Assembly: GCA_963921425.1 (NCBI GenBank)
Contig: OY992838.1
Coordinates: 3,534,001 to 3,598,000, forward strand
DNA length: 64,000 nt
DNA from: Dryas octopetala
Taxonomy: Eukaryota; Streptophyta; Magnoliopsida; Rosales; Rosaceae
Direction: 5' to 3'
Part shown: one piece after another, positions 23,755-36,477 of the stretch
Position numbering within the stretch: position 1 is the first letter of the stretch
Layout of the letters: every line of letters starts with the position of its first letter
Notes under the pieces: generated by a model
Seen by the model: the letters and a program-made list of their open reading frames with translations, nothing else
Database searches by the model: none
What the model was told of the DNA's origin: nothing
Program-made: the position numbers and the translations under genes

Positions 23755-23998
23755 GTCGGAAGGACAACATTACAACGGGTTAGGTATCATAATTCTTGTC
23801 GGGTATCATAATGGTTTGTCGAGTATTGTAATGTTTATTAGGTATAGTAATGCTTGTCGAGAATCGTAATGCTTGTCGGATATCGTAATGTTTGTCATAT
23901 ATTGTAACGTTTGTTAGGTATCGTTACGCTTATTAAGTATCATAACGGTTTATAGGGTATCGTAATGGTTTGTCGGGTATCGTAATGGCTCGTCGGCA
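23755..23998. repeat. ~20-bp minisatellite (TCGGGTATCGTAATG type), about 11 copies
   Basis: Diverged tandem units of the form TTGTCGGGTATCGTAATGG, 19-22 bases long, run from about 23755 to 23998. Changes are mostly C/T and G/A transitions at CG or TG sites, as expected for methylated, ageing DNA. The array ends about 370 bases before the exonuclease-KH start codon. Confidence 0.8.
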
Positions 23999-24366
23999 AT
24001 CTATAAAGATAAAGATACAAATAAAACTAAAAGAGTAATACTATTTGGACCAAATTAACTGACCAAATAAGAGAGACCAAGTAAGGTGTCACTTAAGAAA
24101 GTAGTCATCATCTCCATGTGATTCTCATTTTCACATTTTCCAAAATAACACCCCACTTATTCCTCTTATTTAGTCAATTAATTTGATTCAAATAACATTA
24201 CTTTAACTAAAATCAAAGCGACCAAAAAAAGAAACAAAAAACAAAAAGACAAACCCGGCCTGAGAAATTATTGCATAAAAAGGAAGAAAAATAATAGAAA
24301 CGGACGTAACAATAATATTATGAAGTGAAGTTCCAGTCTTTCAGAGGGCGTGGATGGTCCGATCAC

Positions 24367-27300
24367 ATGGCATCTTTACCTTCTCCTTATCAGACACACG
24401 TTCCTCTATCGCCAGACCCAGGTGGGTCTTTTTTCCATCCGATCCAATTTTCTTTGTTTTAAAAGCTTCGTGTGTACCCTTTGATTTTATGTTTTCCTTC
24501 GTTTGGGCTCTGTTTGGTTACTGGGAAAATGTGGGGGAAATAAAAAAGATTCTGTTGAATGTTGAATCCTGGATCGTTTATATTCTGTGCATCCCAGTAA
24601 TTGAAACATCCAACGTTTTAGTATCAGAATCAGATTCATTTCGATATGTTTATGTATGCAGGTGAGAAACCCTTACATACATTGAGTTTTGGAGGGTCTA
24701 CTGTGTTCTAATTAACCTGGGTTTTTGATGTTGTGTATGTTGCAGTTGAGAAACCCCAGTATTATGAAACCCAGTTGCCACTGGTTCCTATTCATATTGT
24801 CACTCATGCATCTCAGCTTCCTGCTGAGTTTCTGGAGCCATCAGCTGAAAGGCAATTGGTGATTGGGTTTGATTGTGAGGGAGTTGACCTGTGTCGAAAT
24901 GGGACACTCTGTATCATGCAGGTATGCTACTCATGGATTATGGTTTTGGCGTAGAAATTATGCTCTCTCTGTACTTCTTATGAATATTTTGTTCAGCTCC
25001 ATGTTTAAGTCTAACCAATCTCATTCATTAGATGTGTGTCTATCTAAACAAGGGCATAAATTGCTTCTACAAATTAAAGAATTACCCACAAAAATAGAGC
25101 AGTAAAATCTCATTCATAAAATGGATTGCTTCACAAATTGGTTGTTGTTTTGTTTTCTGACTTAACTTCATGCATTAGCATGTATTTTTCATCTAAGTAA
25201 AACAATGAAGGCATTCTCACTTGTATTACGTTTTTATTATGATTTTTCTGCTACCCATCTCGGGTTCTGCTTCTTGTTTGATATTATACTGAAGTGTTTC
25301 TTTCTGTCAGCTTGCATTTCCAGATGCTATATATCTGGTTGATGCCATTCAGGGAGGGGAGATGCTTATCAGAGCCTGTAAGCCTGCACTTGAGTCTAGC
25401 CACATCACAAAGGTTATTCACGATTGCAAACGAGATAGCGAGGTGAGTATCCCATCATGTACCTTCTTGGAGAATGACAACCTTTTGCCATTATTGAATT
25501 TTGTCCTGTTTTATAGGCCTTGTATTTTCAGTTTGGCATCAAGTTGAACAATGTTGTGGATACCCAGGTGAGCATCCTTTATCACTGGCCAGAACCTTGT
25601 TATGGATTGTTGACGATTTGTAATATCTTTTTAGATGTCTTTTATAAGCTGAAATTGGACATTTAATTATGTTAAATATAACAAAAGGAAAATTTTGTTA
25701 TCTTTTCCCTCTTTAGATGGAGGGAAAGGTTTGATCCATAGAGAATAAGTCAAAATCTTGCGTTTGGGGAGCTATCCATAGTGGGTTGGTTTAGAATGAC
25801 ATAGAGATAGCATAGAAATACATTTCTAGACTTTTCTTGTCTTTTATTGTTCAACTCAACCTTTTGTGATATGTGGCTTAGGTGGTCTTGGTAATACTTT
25901 GTAACTATTTGTACTGAGGGTTGACCTGATAATGGTGCTTCATTGACTTCTGACTTCTACTTTTGTGTCTAATCAATCTTTAACTTTTATAAACATGTGG
26001 TTTATCTTTGGTCCAGTCCTATGGTGAACATGATTTGTACTTGGAGCTCCACCTCTATCGTTATTTACCTGTTAGCCATGATGGTAGTTGAGAAAATGCT
26101 CTCATGCTAAGTGATTTGAAATTCCCTTTTTGGCATTCAGATTGCGTATTCGCTGATAGAGGAGCAAGAAGGACGGAAAAGATTACCAGATGATTATATA
26201 TCATTTGTTGGTCTCCTCGCTGATCCATGCTATTGTGGTACTATATATTTCGTGGTATCCATTTGAATTTTTCTATTTCTGGTCATATTTCTTAATGTGT
26301 TTGGATTAAATTGATTTAATGAAATTAACTGATGCTCTTCTAATAGTTTCAAATCAACCTTCGTGAGAATTTATTTAAAAGATCAAGTTTGAAGCATTTT
26401 ATGGATGACTTTTCAAGTATTCTTATGTTAGTCTATGCCAAAAGAATTCTGGATGACTTGTTAGACATGGAAGCATGGTGCATGTATTAATAAATTCTTA
26501 TCCGCTCACTATGACTTCAGTTTTCACCTTGAGAGTTTGAATGCAGGGATATCTTATCTTGAGAAGGAAGAAGTTCGTTTCCTCCTTCGGCAGGTTAGTT
26601 TCAACATCTTAATAATTGTTCTGTATTTTTTCTTTTTCTTTTTCTCTGTCTTGATTTTCTACATAAAACAATTTGGTACATGTCTTCTTATTGGTAGCTG
26701 ATACTATACTAGATTTCTTTATAAACTGTATTGAAGATTTAACCCAGTGTGGTAGACTGGTAGTATACTGGGAAATGAGTATGAGACAACGTAATGAAAA
26801 ATAGGTTTAAATCATTCTATAGTGGTTTTACACTTGAGGATTATCAGCAGAGCATTAGCCATATGATTTCAATTTGTAGATTTTTTTGATTCATATCTGC
26901 TATACACCTGTCTAATGGTTTTAGATTTATTTGTTGTTAGATATAGGTTTAATGCAATAGTCTTATTGCGTTGTTTTGACTACAGTCTTCGATCAAGTGA
27001 CCTTTATTTTATATGCACATACAGGACCCCAACTTTTGGATGTACAGACCTCTATCTGAACAGATGGTCCGTGCAGCTGCAGATGATGTCCGCTTTCTTC
27101 TGTATATCTATCACAAGATGATGGAGAAACTGAATCAAAAGTCATTATGGTATCTTGCAGTTCGTGGTGCTCTCTATTGTCGATGTTTTTGCATTAACAA
27201 TAATAATTTTTCTGACTGGCCATCTCTCCCCACTGTTCCAGGTCTTGAATTCTCGTGACTCTTAAGTTCAATTATACTGCTACTAAGCATTATGTGCATG

Positions 27301-27668
27301 TCAAGCATGAATCTTTGTAATGCTAATATTTGACTGAATAGAATCATCCAAACTAAATTTTTAGCCTACTAATCTTATTACACGTTCTGTTTATATATGA
27401 CATTAAACCATTAAGGATGGATGAGTGCTTCCTTAATATACTTACAGCAACCGGTCTCTGTTGGAATGCGCATAAAAGCACTGTACAGTGCACATTCAAT
27501 TGAATACTAATTCAGATGCTATTTCTCGTTGCAGATAACCTAATAGTGGATGGCAATGCTCATGAGGAAGAAATCCTTTCAGTCCTTGATGTTCCCCCAG
27601 GAAAGATGGGACGTGTTATTGGGAGGAGAGGAGCTTCCATTTTATCAATTAAAGAGTCTTGCAAGTAT

Positions 27669-27728
<60 letters not shown>

Positions 27729-28280
27729 GTCTGCATGTGTGTATTTGTCTATGAAAAGCAGCCCAACTAATTATTTCTTTGATTCTATAATTTTGCAGCG
27801 CGGAAATACTCATTGGAGGTGATAAGGGCCCACCAGACAAGGTCAGTCCATTAGATTTGTATAAAGTTTCACAGTAGATGCATAAAATTCATCAAAGTGG
27901 CTAGGCTTCAACATCAATAAAAAATTTTAAGTATTTTGACCCTTCTGGGTTGTCTTTTTCCACTTGCTTCTGAATAGTGAGTTCGAATCCTTTTGTTGTT
28001 AATTAGACCTTTGCTTATATGTGCTTAATAGATGGTTTTGTAAGTCAGCAAGTAGATGCATAAAATTGGCCGAATTTGGTAACAAATTCAGGCTGGCGTT
28101 CAGCCAATATATGGATTATGGACCTTGAAGAAAAAAACATATTGGAACAGTTTCAGTAGTACATGCTCAAATACCTTGTAATTTTGTTTGGTTTTGATGT
28201 AGGTGTTCATCATAGGACCAGTGAAGCAGGTGAGGAAAGCAGAAGCCATGTTAAGGGGAAGGATGCTTGATATGTACTGA
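24367..28280 (+). CDS. 3'-5' exonuclease domain + KH domain RNA-binding protein
   Basis: Ten exons, 24367-24421, 24746-24921, 25311-25442, 25517-25567, 26141-26237, 26547-26593, 27025-27241, 27535-27664, 27799-27841 and 28203-28280, give 341 residues; frame is preserved at every junction. Residues 30-235 form an RNase D-like DnaQ fold: Exo I is GFDCEG (D61, E63), Exo II lies in VIHDCKRDSEALYFQFG, and Exo III lies in VRAAADDVRFLL (D206/D207). Residues 272-341 form one KH domain with the GRRG loop at 288-291. The architecture matches the Arabidopsis protein I recall as At2g25910, whose role is not established; RNA trimming or decay is plausible. The tyrosine or histidine normally four residues before the Exo III aspartate appears to be replaced by alanine. 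A CT repeat follows exon 8 almost directly. Confidence 0.93.
27671..27726. repeat. (CT)28 microsatellite at the start of an intron
   Basis: Twenty-eight CT units begin six bases after the 5' splice site of intron 8 (exon 8 ends at 27664). The intron is only 134 bases long, so the repeat makes up over 40 percent of it. Confidence 0.95.
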
Positions 28281-29006
28281 AAAACATATGTTGTCCTGAT
28301 CAACCCTCTCTTTAAATAAATAAAAAAACATTTGAGAGTTTGAATCTGCCATCTTCTTCTTTTTTCTTGTTTGGGTTCTGTTTTGGGTCACTGGGGCATT
28401 GGGGCACTAGGGAAGGTTGATGGTATAGCTCGAGCTGTCCAGATAGACAGAATCAGTCATCTTCCCGACATTCTGTTGCTAGTAACGCAGATACATGTAT
28501 AAATTGTAAAACAAAAAAACTCTGGTGGTACAAGGAGAACGCCATTGTATGCTACGGCTCTGATTCTTTTTTTTGGGGTGTGAAACTAGGGCTCTGGTTT
28601 AATGTAATTATATTTCTCTCAAATTTGTTGGGATATGACCCAACAAAGGTTATAAAAGATTCCCAAATATGATAAAATCACGAAGTAAAAGAAAAAGGGC
28701 TGTTCGGTAGCATTTCTCGTAGCAATGGGAATTAGTTTTTCTATTTGTTAAACTTATTCTTTGCACAACCACTTCCCCTTGAAATTATTATTATTTTTTT
28801 TTTTTGCACAATCACAAAGAACATTGCCGCCCTTGGAGGACTTTATCAAGAAGCTGTTTGCAATCCACTGCAATTTATATTAATAAGTGTCGCAATCATC
28901 TTCACTCATGATCAATACATTACTCAAATCACAACATCCATTTCAATATTTTGGCCGACCAGGCAAAAAAGAATGCGTAGACACGACAAATGGTGGAAAT
29001 GAAAAA
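28281..29006. other. convergent 3' intergenic region
   Basis: Spacer between the tail-to-tail exonuclease-KH and epsin genes. It should hold both 3' UTRs and poly(A) sites. A T-run lies at 28795-28805. No gene or transposon was recognised. Confidence 0.45.
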
Positions 29007-31389
29007 TTACTTTTGGAAACCACCATATTGATACTGTGGACCTCCGCTGAGACTTGAGAAGATGTCATCACCTCCCATTCCCTGTGAAGATGGGAACCCA
29101 GATCTTCCAAGACCAGTCCCTGAACCCATCGCTCTACCCATGTAATATGAAGTTGGGGGTCCTCCTTGAACCACCCTCTCTTCTGATCCATCACTCAATC
29201 CACCCACAATTCCCACCTCCGCCAGATTCACCTTCTTGGCTGCAAGAATATTTAAGTGAAGAAGCAATTATATAATCAATTCCCTGAATGACTAAAAATG
29301 ATTAGACTCAAAATCAATTATCCGCCATATCAGTTCATATCAGGATTACAGAAACCCTCAAATCTTAACACCACCTGGGCAATTTTTTCTAAATCTCAAC
29401 TCATACCTTGCCATAAAGCAAAAATTTAATTTCAAGTATGAACGTACAAACGAAAAAATAAATTACGCTATGGAAAGTAATATGCTAGTTGAAATGGATA
29501 TACTTACGAGCAGATATATTAAGATCAATCAGTCCACGGCTAAGCGAATCAGCCCAAATGCCAGATTTCACCTGGAAACTATCCTTCTTGGGTGGAGTCT
29601 TTGAGTCTGCTGAAGATTTTTTACCCAAATTATTGTGACTGGGATCATTGACAGAACTTTGAGAAGGTTCTGAAGATGTTGAATCAGAATGAGAGGTGAA
29701 TGCCCCCAAGAGATCAGATCCATCAAAATTGTTAAGTGGAACAGTGGCAAAGGGATCAACAATGTTGGAGCTTGTTGGTGCAGCATTTGTAGACTTGGTT
29801 TCTGGCTTCATGGTTGGATCAGCGGGGGCAAAAAGATCAGCTGTTGAAGAAGTTGGTGGAGAAATGGTTGGTTGAGAAGCAAATAGATCAACGCCATTCT
29901 GTACATTTGGTCAAAATATTAGTTTGTTAGCACATAACTTTAGGTCCTGCTTGAGGAATAAAAATATATACATATCGAAACCCCTCATATCACAACTAAA
30001 ATATTTTCTACACGCTTAAGCAAAACTTCTTCTAAGTTGGTATAAATTAAACTGTGCCCCCTAAAATCAGGGGCTGATTATGCTTTACCCATACCCCTCT
30101 TTTGTTAATGTTTGACATTAAATGCTCTCCTAAAGTTACAAAAAGTGGGGCACTATGCCCAATTTGTTAGCATGCTGCTAGGATAAGCACAATAAAAGCA
30201 TGAGAAATACATTATATACATGTTATTCATAATTAATATCTCCAACTACATCAAATATTTAATCCCTATAATTCCAGACCAATGGAGTACAAAACTAATA
30301 TCAAAATTAAAACATATGAATGACTAAGCACACTCTATAATGGCTACCTCAATTGTCAATTGGTGTGCATGAGCTATGTTTTGACAAGCAAGATGTAAAT
30401 GCTTCTGACCTGAGTTTGAGAACTTGCTCCAGTTGCTGCCTGGGGTGGTGCTGATACAAAAGTTGCATCAGCAAACGCTACAGTTTCTGCCTGGGGTGGT
30501 GCTGATACAAAATCGGCATTGGCAAACAGATCAACCTCTGATGAACTGCTCTTCATGCCAGGCTTTTCTTCAGGAACAGACGGAGCATCCATGAGGTCAC
30601 CAATCAAACTTTCTCCGAACAGATCCACTTGGTTCGAACTTCCTGCGAAAAAAAAGCACAATATAATGTTATATTATATCCAATCATACATATTATTAAA
30701 AGAACAAAACAAAGAGTGCAAATTCAATAATCAATACCACTGAAAACAATTCTGTTAAATATTTCATATGATACAAGTAGAAGCGGGAATAGTTACACCA
30801 AACAATAATTTGATTTTCGTAACTGTTGACGCTCATACGCTCATATAAAATGCAAATGTTTCTAAAAGGGTAGAACTCAACAGAATATGCATTGCATTTC
30901 TATAGCACATGCAAATTTTCAAAACATGAATAAGTTTAACAAATCATACAATCTTGAAAAGCATCCCAATGCCTTCACACCATTACCTGATAATCAAGGG
31001 TTAAACAGCCAGATTGTAGCTATGAGACACATAATAGATACCATACATGAAACAACATTTTCCAATGTCCGCCCACAAGACTTCCTCTTAACTTACACTA
31101 AATTAACTGCACCACATATTCCTTATATACTTACTAGTAGAAGTCCCTCGTGGATCAAAATCATCCTCATAATCATCTGAGGGAACACTTGAGCTCTGAG
31201 TGGGAACAGAGTCATTTGAATTATTTGATAACTTTGACACACTGGATGATTTATTATCCCGATCCTTCCTGCAAGAAAAGCATCCTGAAATTAAATCAAA
31301 TCACAAAGCAACATAGTTATAAGGACAACATATATGTGCCCATTAGTAAATCAGTGCAAGGTGTGTGTGAGAGAGACATAGAGAGAGAC

Positions 31390-31431
<42 letters not shown>

Positions 31432-33844
31432 GTAGTCGAAATTGAACATTAGTAATGAGAACCATCATTATTCCAAAAATTGCCCATAGTTTGGAGTCTC
31501 AAAAGCTTCCAACTAACCTTCTCCAGTGTTTAGTTAAAGTCACAGAATATACTATATAGCGAAATTCTACAATCCAGATGTCTGGATTTTGGTTAAAATG
31601 AGGAATTGGTGTTTGCAGCCATTTTTGCTTCCAACAAGTTGGTAATAAACTAATTGAGTGTCCTGCCATAATGATGGCGCACCACATAGGGAAAAGACAA
31701 TGTTCAACCAATTTTCACTACTTTCGTAACTTTTAACTTCTTTACCAATCAATAGCTGATAGTGCATAGATAATCTAAATCTTCCACATTCTTTAGTTTT
31801 ATAGTACTTCTACTTTTGTGTTTCAACTAGTTTTATTGTAGAGAAAGTTTGAGTCATCTAAAGTCAACAGTTGAAGAACGTCCGCATAACAATGTCCGCA
31901 CATCTGGATAGAAGTACTCATGCTATATATATATATGATAAAGTCACAGTATGGAGGCACAATAGTTAAAGAATTTAAAACTTATCTTGAACAGTGATGA
32001 ATAAATACCTGTTTCCATAGTTTGTTGAGCCCTTCTTTGAGGAGCTCTCTCGATTCTCACCCATAACCCCACGGCGTGACCTACTAGAGCTGTCCTTCCC
32101 AATCTTGTCTTCATCATGTGGATCCCTGAACCTATCGCCAGCTCCTGTACCACTTAGACCTCCATAGCGGTCACGACTCTGATAGCTGCCACTACTATAC
32201 GACGCTGAAGTCGCTGAACCAGATTTATATGTTATCCCAGTAGATGAAAGTCCAAAGTACCTAAAGTTGGCAACGTGCTAATAGTTTATAAGATGAAAAC
32301 TAATCAAAAGATTTAAAAGACAATTAAGTAAACTTTAAAATTTAGTCCCTGAAAATAAGCTTACTTGTCGCGGTTTGCAGCAGCTTTATTTCTAACTTCT
32401 TGTATTTTATCTTTATTATTCAAAAGAGCCACAATGTTTTCTGCCTTCTTCCTCACATTTATTCCCATATCCTTCCCATTTGGCTCAACAAATTCAAAAC
32501 TTGTGAGCGACTTCAGCATTACCCAAAAAAAAACAGAAGAAATAGAATGTTAGAGCACACTCAACCATATTCTTAACTTCATATCCACCAAATTTTTGCA
32601 GAATATATAGAAAAAGTCCTTACTGAGATCTGGAAAGTGTGTTCTATAATGTCATCAACAGCACGTTCGGATCCATGTGATACCAAATATTCTATAACAG
32701 CCAATGCCTGATGCAGAAATGATTTCAAATATTGAAGGCATAAAAAGACACATGACCCAAAAAAGTCAGGATATAGATATAGAGTATATATATATATATA
32801 TATAAACCTCTGTAAGCACCATTTTTGAACGGTTACAATTAAATTCATACCTTATAGACATGACGCCAGTCCTTGCCCGTCTCACTCAATCTTGTCCACA
32901 AAACACTCATAACCATCTGACATTCGGAACTGAAAGAAAACAAAATTCATCAGGTCCGTGTAGGTAAGGAGAGCCAAGTTCCTTCTAAATTCAGGAAATT
33001 AGTACTAAATATAAGATTTCAGCAAGAATACAAAAAAAAAGGGAGATAAACAGAGTTAAAAGTTACAATTTTTTAGTGGCCTGTGCGATCTCTGCCAATG
33101 CAGTGCCATGAGGACCCCAAGGTTCATTATCTGTTGCATCCAATACCTACAGTATATCAATAATGACATTTGGGTAAGCTAAAAAAGATCGCAAATTGGA
33201 CACAGGTGTCAGTCATTATATCATCAACAGTTTAACCCTAGTAAAAGAGAAAAAACAAATCATACCAGCCGGTTTATCTAGTATATGCAAAGTATAGACG
33301 ATAACTAGAAATCAAATCAATGCAGGGATTTCATAATTGGAGAAAACTTTTTCCAGTGACCTCTCAAAGCTAAGAGACCAAAAATATGGCTAGAATTTCA
33401 GACCAAATGTATCTAAAAAGATAGAATTTAATTTTGCAAAATGTGCAATGTTACAATATTAATGAGGAAAACAAAGTAAGGCACAATGTTTGTTGTTTGT
33501 ATCCACCATGAAATGCAACAATTCTAGCTCAGATCTATAATTTTGTCCCAATATGAAAATTCCGATACAAAAAAATGGTAGAAATAAATGATTATACGTA
33601 TCAAGGTTTTTCTATGCAGGAAAATAGAGGTGTTACCTTCTGTTCCATCTCTGGGACCTTCAATACCTTTAGATTCACCTCCCTCTTTCTGCACATTATT
33701 AAATAAGGAAAAAAATGTAAGCTCAATTTCAATTAGTATCTAATAAAAATGAATAATTTGCGTAAATTTGAGTAAATCGAAATTGCAAGGGTTTGGAGCT
33801 GACATTTCTCGGACCGTCTGATCGAAGACCTTCATGAAATCCAT
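29007..33844 (-). CDS. EPSIN1: ENTH-domain epsin, clathrin adaptor (EPSIN1-like)
   Basis: Eleven coding exons, 33844-33804, 33688-33637, 33146-33067, 32929-32851, 32707-32624, 32510-32365, 32260-32009, 31268-31135, 30642-30410, 29898-29508 and 29239-29007, give 574 residues (Arabidopsis EPSIN1 about 560). Residues 1-150 are the ENTH domain ([46 protein letters not shown]). A basic, serine-rich linker follows. The C-terminal half has adaptor motifs: DLF in VDLFGE, EVDLFAN, VDLFASQ and ADLFAP, DPF in VDPFAT, and a clathrin-box-like LIDLNIS. Epsins bind phosphoinositides, clathrin and adaptors; EPSIN1 helps carry soluble cargo from the trans-Golgi network to the vacuole. A 17-residue unit (FVSAPPQA...) is duplicated in exon 9, 51 bases apart at 30438 and 30489. 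The gene is head to head with VPS32. Confidence 0.95.
31370..31429. repeat. (GA)n microsatellite in an epsin intron
   Basis: GAGAGACA units followed by a pure GA run lie in the intron between exons 7 and 8 of the epsin gene. On the transcribed strand this is a CT-rich tract about 100 bases upstream of the exon 8 acceptor. Confidence 0.9.
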
Positions 33845-34671
33845 AGCGAATCTGCAAAATTTGAAAGGAAACAAAAAGATTCGGAAATGTGTGATCAGAT
33901 TGGAACAAACAATTTGCGATGGACCTAACCGAATTGCAAAATTTGAAGTCGATGTTTAAATAAATACAAGCAGGAAATGAAGAAGAAGAAGCACCTTTAA
34001 GTAGAAACAACAATTCAGATCTTGGCCTGCGTCGCAGAGGAGAGAGACGTAATCAGTTGCTGGCTTGTGGTTTTAAATCTCGTACAGATAGAGATAGAGA
34101 CTAGAGAGGGGTATACCGGTAAAGCCAACTAGGCTCGCGGTTTTATTTATTGATGCCAGTCGGCCCAGTCACGTTTTTAAATATATTAGGCTTGTATTGG
34201 GCCTGTTGGGCCGCTTGGGCTTGGCGGCTGGTTCATAAACACCATTTCCTAACTAACCGCCGGTCCCCTTCTTCATAGAACAAACAAATCCAACCATTGT
34301 ACTCTCAATTACTATTTGTCTGTCACAGTACATTTACTCACAGCCGGTTAGATATATCTCCCTCTCTTTCTCGTTAAGTATTTAACTATTTATGGTACCA
34401 AGTTACCAACTACCAACGTTTACTTTACCCTTTAGCAGTCCAACCTTCGTCCCTGATCTTCTATCCAATCTCGAAAACACGGTTTCAATTTTGTCAGTGT
34501 ATTTTCTTTAATTTTGTTTTTATTACAAAGCTTCTTAGTTTGACTGTATCTTGATTCAGTCATGTATTTCCACCTTTGGGTCAAAGTCTCTGATCAATAT
34601 GTTTGATTTCGTTGCAGGGTTTTAAATAAAGTATATTGCTTTTCTCCTTCTGAAAACAAATCAAAGCAAAA
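33845..34671. promoter_or_regulatory. bidirectional promoter of epsin and VPS32 with four site II elements
   Basis: The two start codons are 827 bases apart and divergent. Four TGGGCY (site II, TCP-binding) elements cluster within 60 bases: GGCCCA at 34162, TGGGCC at 34198 and 34207, and TGGGCT at 34216. No TATA box is seen on either side. A 5' UTR intron is likely for VPS32, since GTTGCAG at 34612-34618 is a good acceptor, and for epsin, where TTTTGCAG precedes the ATG exon by six bases. Site II clusters typically drive housekeeping and growth-linked genes; joint control of this pair is inferred. Confidence 0.6.
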
Positions 34672-36477
34672 ATGTTCAACCGAGTGTTTGGGAAAGCTAA
34701 TAAGCAGGAAGCCAATCCCCTGTCATCGATACACAAATTAAATGAGGTATCATTTTTGTTTTGTGGTTTGTTTTGGTGGAAAATAGTTTCAGAAATCTTC
34801 AAAGGAACATAATTTATTCTCCTAGGATTTTTTTTTTTTTTTTTTTGCCAAATTCTCCTAGGAATTAATTAATCAAGGAACTGCCTTCTTTAATCAGATA
34901 CGGTCCTAATTGACTGATTTATGACTAATATAATCGTATGCTATAATTTTGTTTTTGTGTTTTTCATAAAGCCCTGTTTATCTGCTAAGTTTTTGTTTCA
35001 AAATTGTGCAGACACTTGAGATGCTAGAGAAAAAGGAGAAATTTCTTGTGAAGAAGGCAGCTGCAGAGGTTGAGAAGGCTAGACATTTTACTCAAGCACG
35101 AAACCGAAATGGTAAGACCCCTACATGCCCTTTGTTTCGTTTATACTTTGCTTATGGGGCATTTTGGCTGTTTTGTGGAAATGATATCATATCATATGAA
35201 TATGTTTTGTATAGGATCTGAAAAGAGTCTTCTTGTCAATTTTGTTGGTTCCTTTTCTGTTCTACCCCACTTGGAAAAGCATATTGCACATTTGGGATAT
35301 TAGTTTATGGATTATTATCTTTCCATAATGCTTGTTTTGCAATTTTTAGTGGATTGATATGTAAAACACTATGGAAAAACAAATGGAGCTATTTATTGGC
35401 TGGTCAAGTCTGTTTACTGGTAGGGGCTCATGATCTTGATAGATTCCCTCAAGTAATTCTGTAGGTTAGAAAAGCAAATGAGTGTACCTGTGATACTGTT
35501 TTATAGCCAGATTGTACAAACCTATCTATTTTGTTTCAAATTTAAGTAAATTAGCACACCTTATTTCTGTAATACAGCGGCAATAAAGTGTTTAAAGAGG
35601 AAGAGGCTTTACGAACAGCAAATTGAACAACTTGGAAATTTCCAATTGCGCATTCATGATCAGGTACTGTTGTACCGCTTTAAATTCTAATGAAGTTCCA
35701 TGTGCTGAGAGTTTAGCCTGAAAGACCTATTTTGTATTGGGGTTTTTAGATGATAATGCTGGAAAGTGCAAATGCTACAACAGAAACCGTTGATGCATTG
35801 AGAAGTGGAAACACTGCAATGAAGTCCATGAATAAGGCAACGTAAGTTGCTTTTGAACTGCATTCTATAGAAGTTATAGTATCCTTGGTCCAAATTTTGA
35901 ATTCAAATCAACTATAGCATCCTCTGCAAAATCAGTCTTAAATTACTCTCCAGTCACTTTCTGGCAAGACTGTTTCATTTGTAGCATATCTTTAGACATC
36001 CTTTCAAATGAAGCATTTCATTTCCATATCACTTCGTTCTGCCTAGTGCATCTCAATTTGGCCTTTTTATACAGGAACATCGATGATTTGGAGAAAACAA
36101 TGGATGAGATCAATGACCAAACTGAAAGCATGAAACAGATTCAGGAGGCATTATCGGCACCTGTTGGTGCAGCAGCTGATTTTGATGAAGTATTGTCTTT
36201 TCAAGTTCTAAGTTCTTACATTTCATTCAGTGCGTTTCTTCAATTCAATAGTTCAAATCGTTCAATTTTACTTTTGCAGGATGAACTGGAAGCAGAGCTT
36301 GAAGAATTGGAAGGAACTGATCTGGAGGAGGAGCTTCTCCAGCCAGCCACAACTGCTCCCGCTGCTTCAGTATATGTAAATGCCCCAGTAGGCAGGCAAC
36401 CAACCCGACCAGCTCCTCAGAGAAATAACCCGGAGGAAGATGAGCTTGCTGCACTACAGGCAGAGATGGCACTTTAA
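34672..36477 (+). CDS. VPS32: ESCRT-III subunit VPS32/SNF7 (CHMP4)
   Basis: Six exons, 34672-34746, 35012-35111, 35578-35663, 35750-35841, 36075-36189 and 36280-36477, give 221 residues, the usual length. The basic N-terminal half (MFNRVFGK..., KKAAAEVEKARHF, AIKCLKRKRLYEQQIEQL) is the alpha1-alpha2 hairpin that binds membrane and polymerises. The C-terminal half is acidic (DELEAELEELEGTDLEEELL) and ends EEDELAALQAEMAL, the helix used for VPS4/Bro1-type contacts. SNF7 forms the main ESCRT-III filament that cuts intralumenal vesicles into multivesicular bodies on the way to the vacuole. It shares a divergent promoter with the epsin gene. No abnormality is seen. Confidence 0.96.

Noticed and set aside
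24650..24672. Alternative exon boundary TGCAG|GTGAGAAACCC, resembling the true acceptor at 24745
   Set aside because: Only the downstream TTGCAG|TTGAGAAACC acceptor joins exon 1 in frame to the conserved VEKPQYYETQLP sequence.
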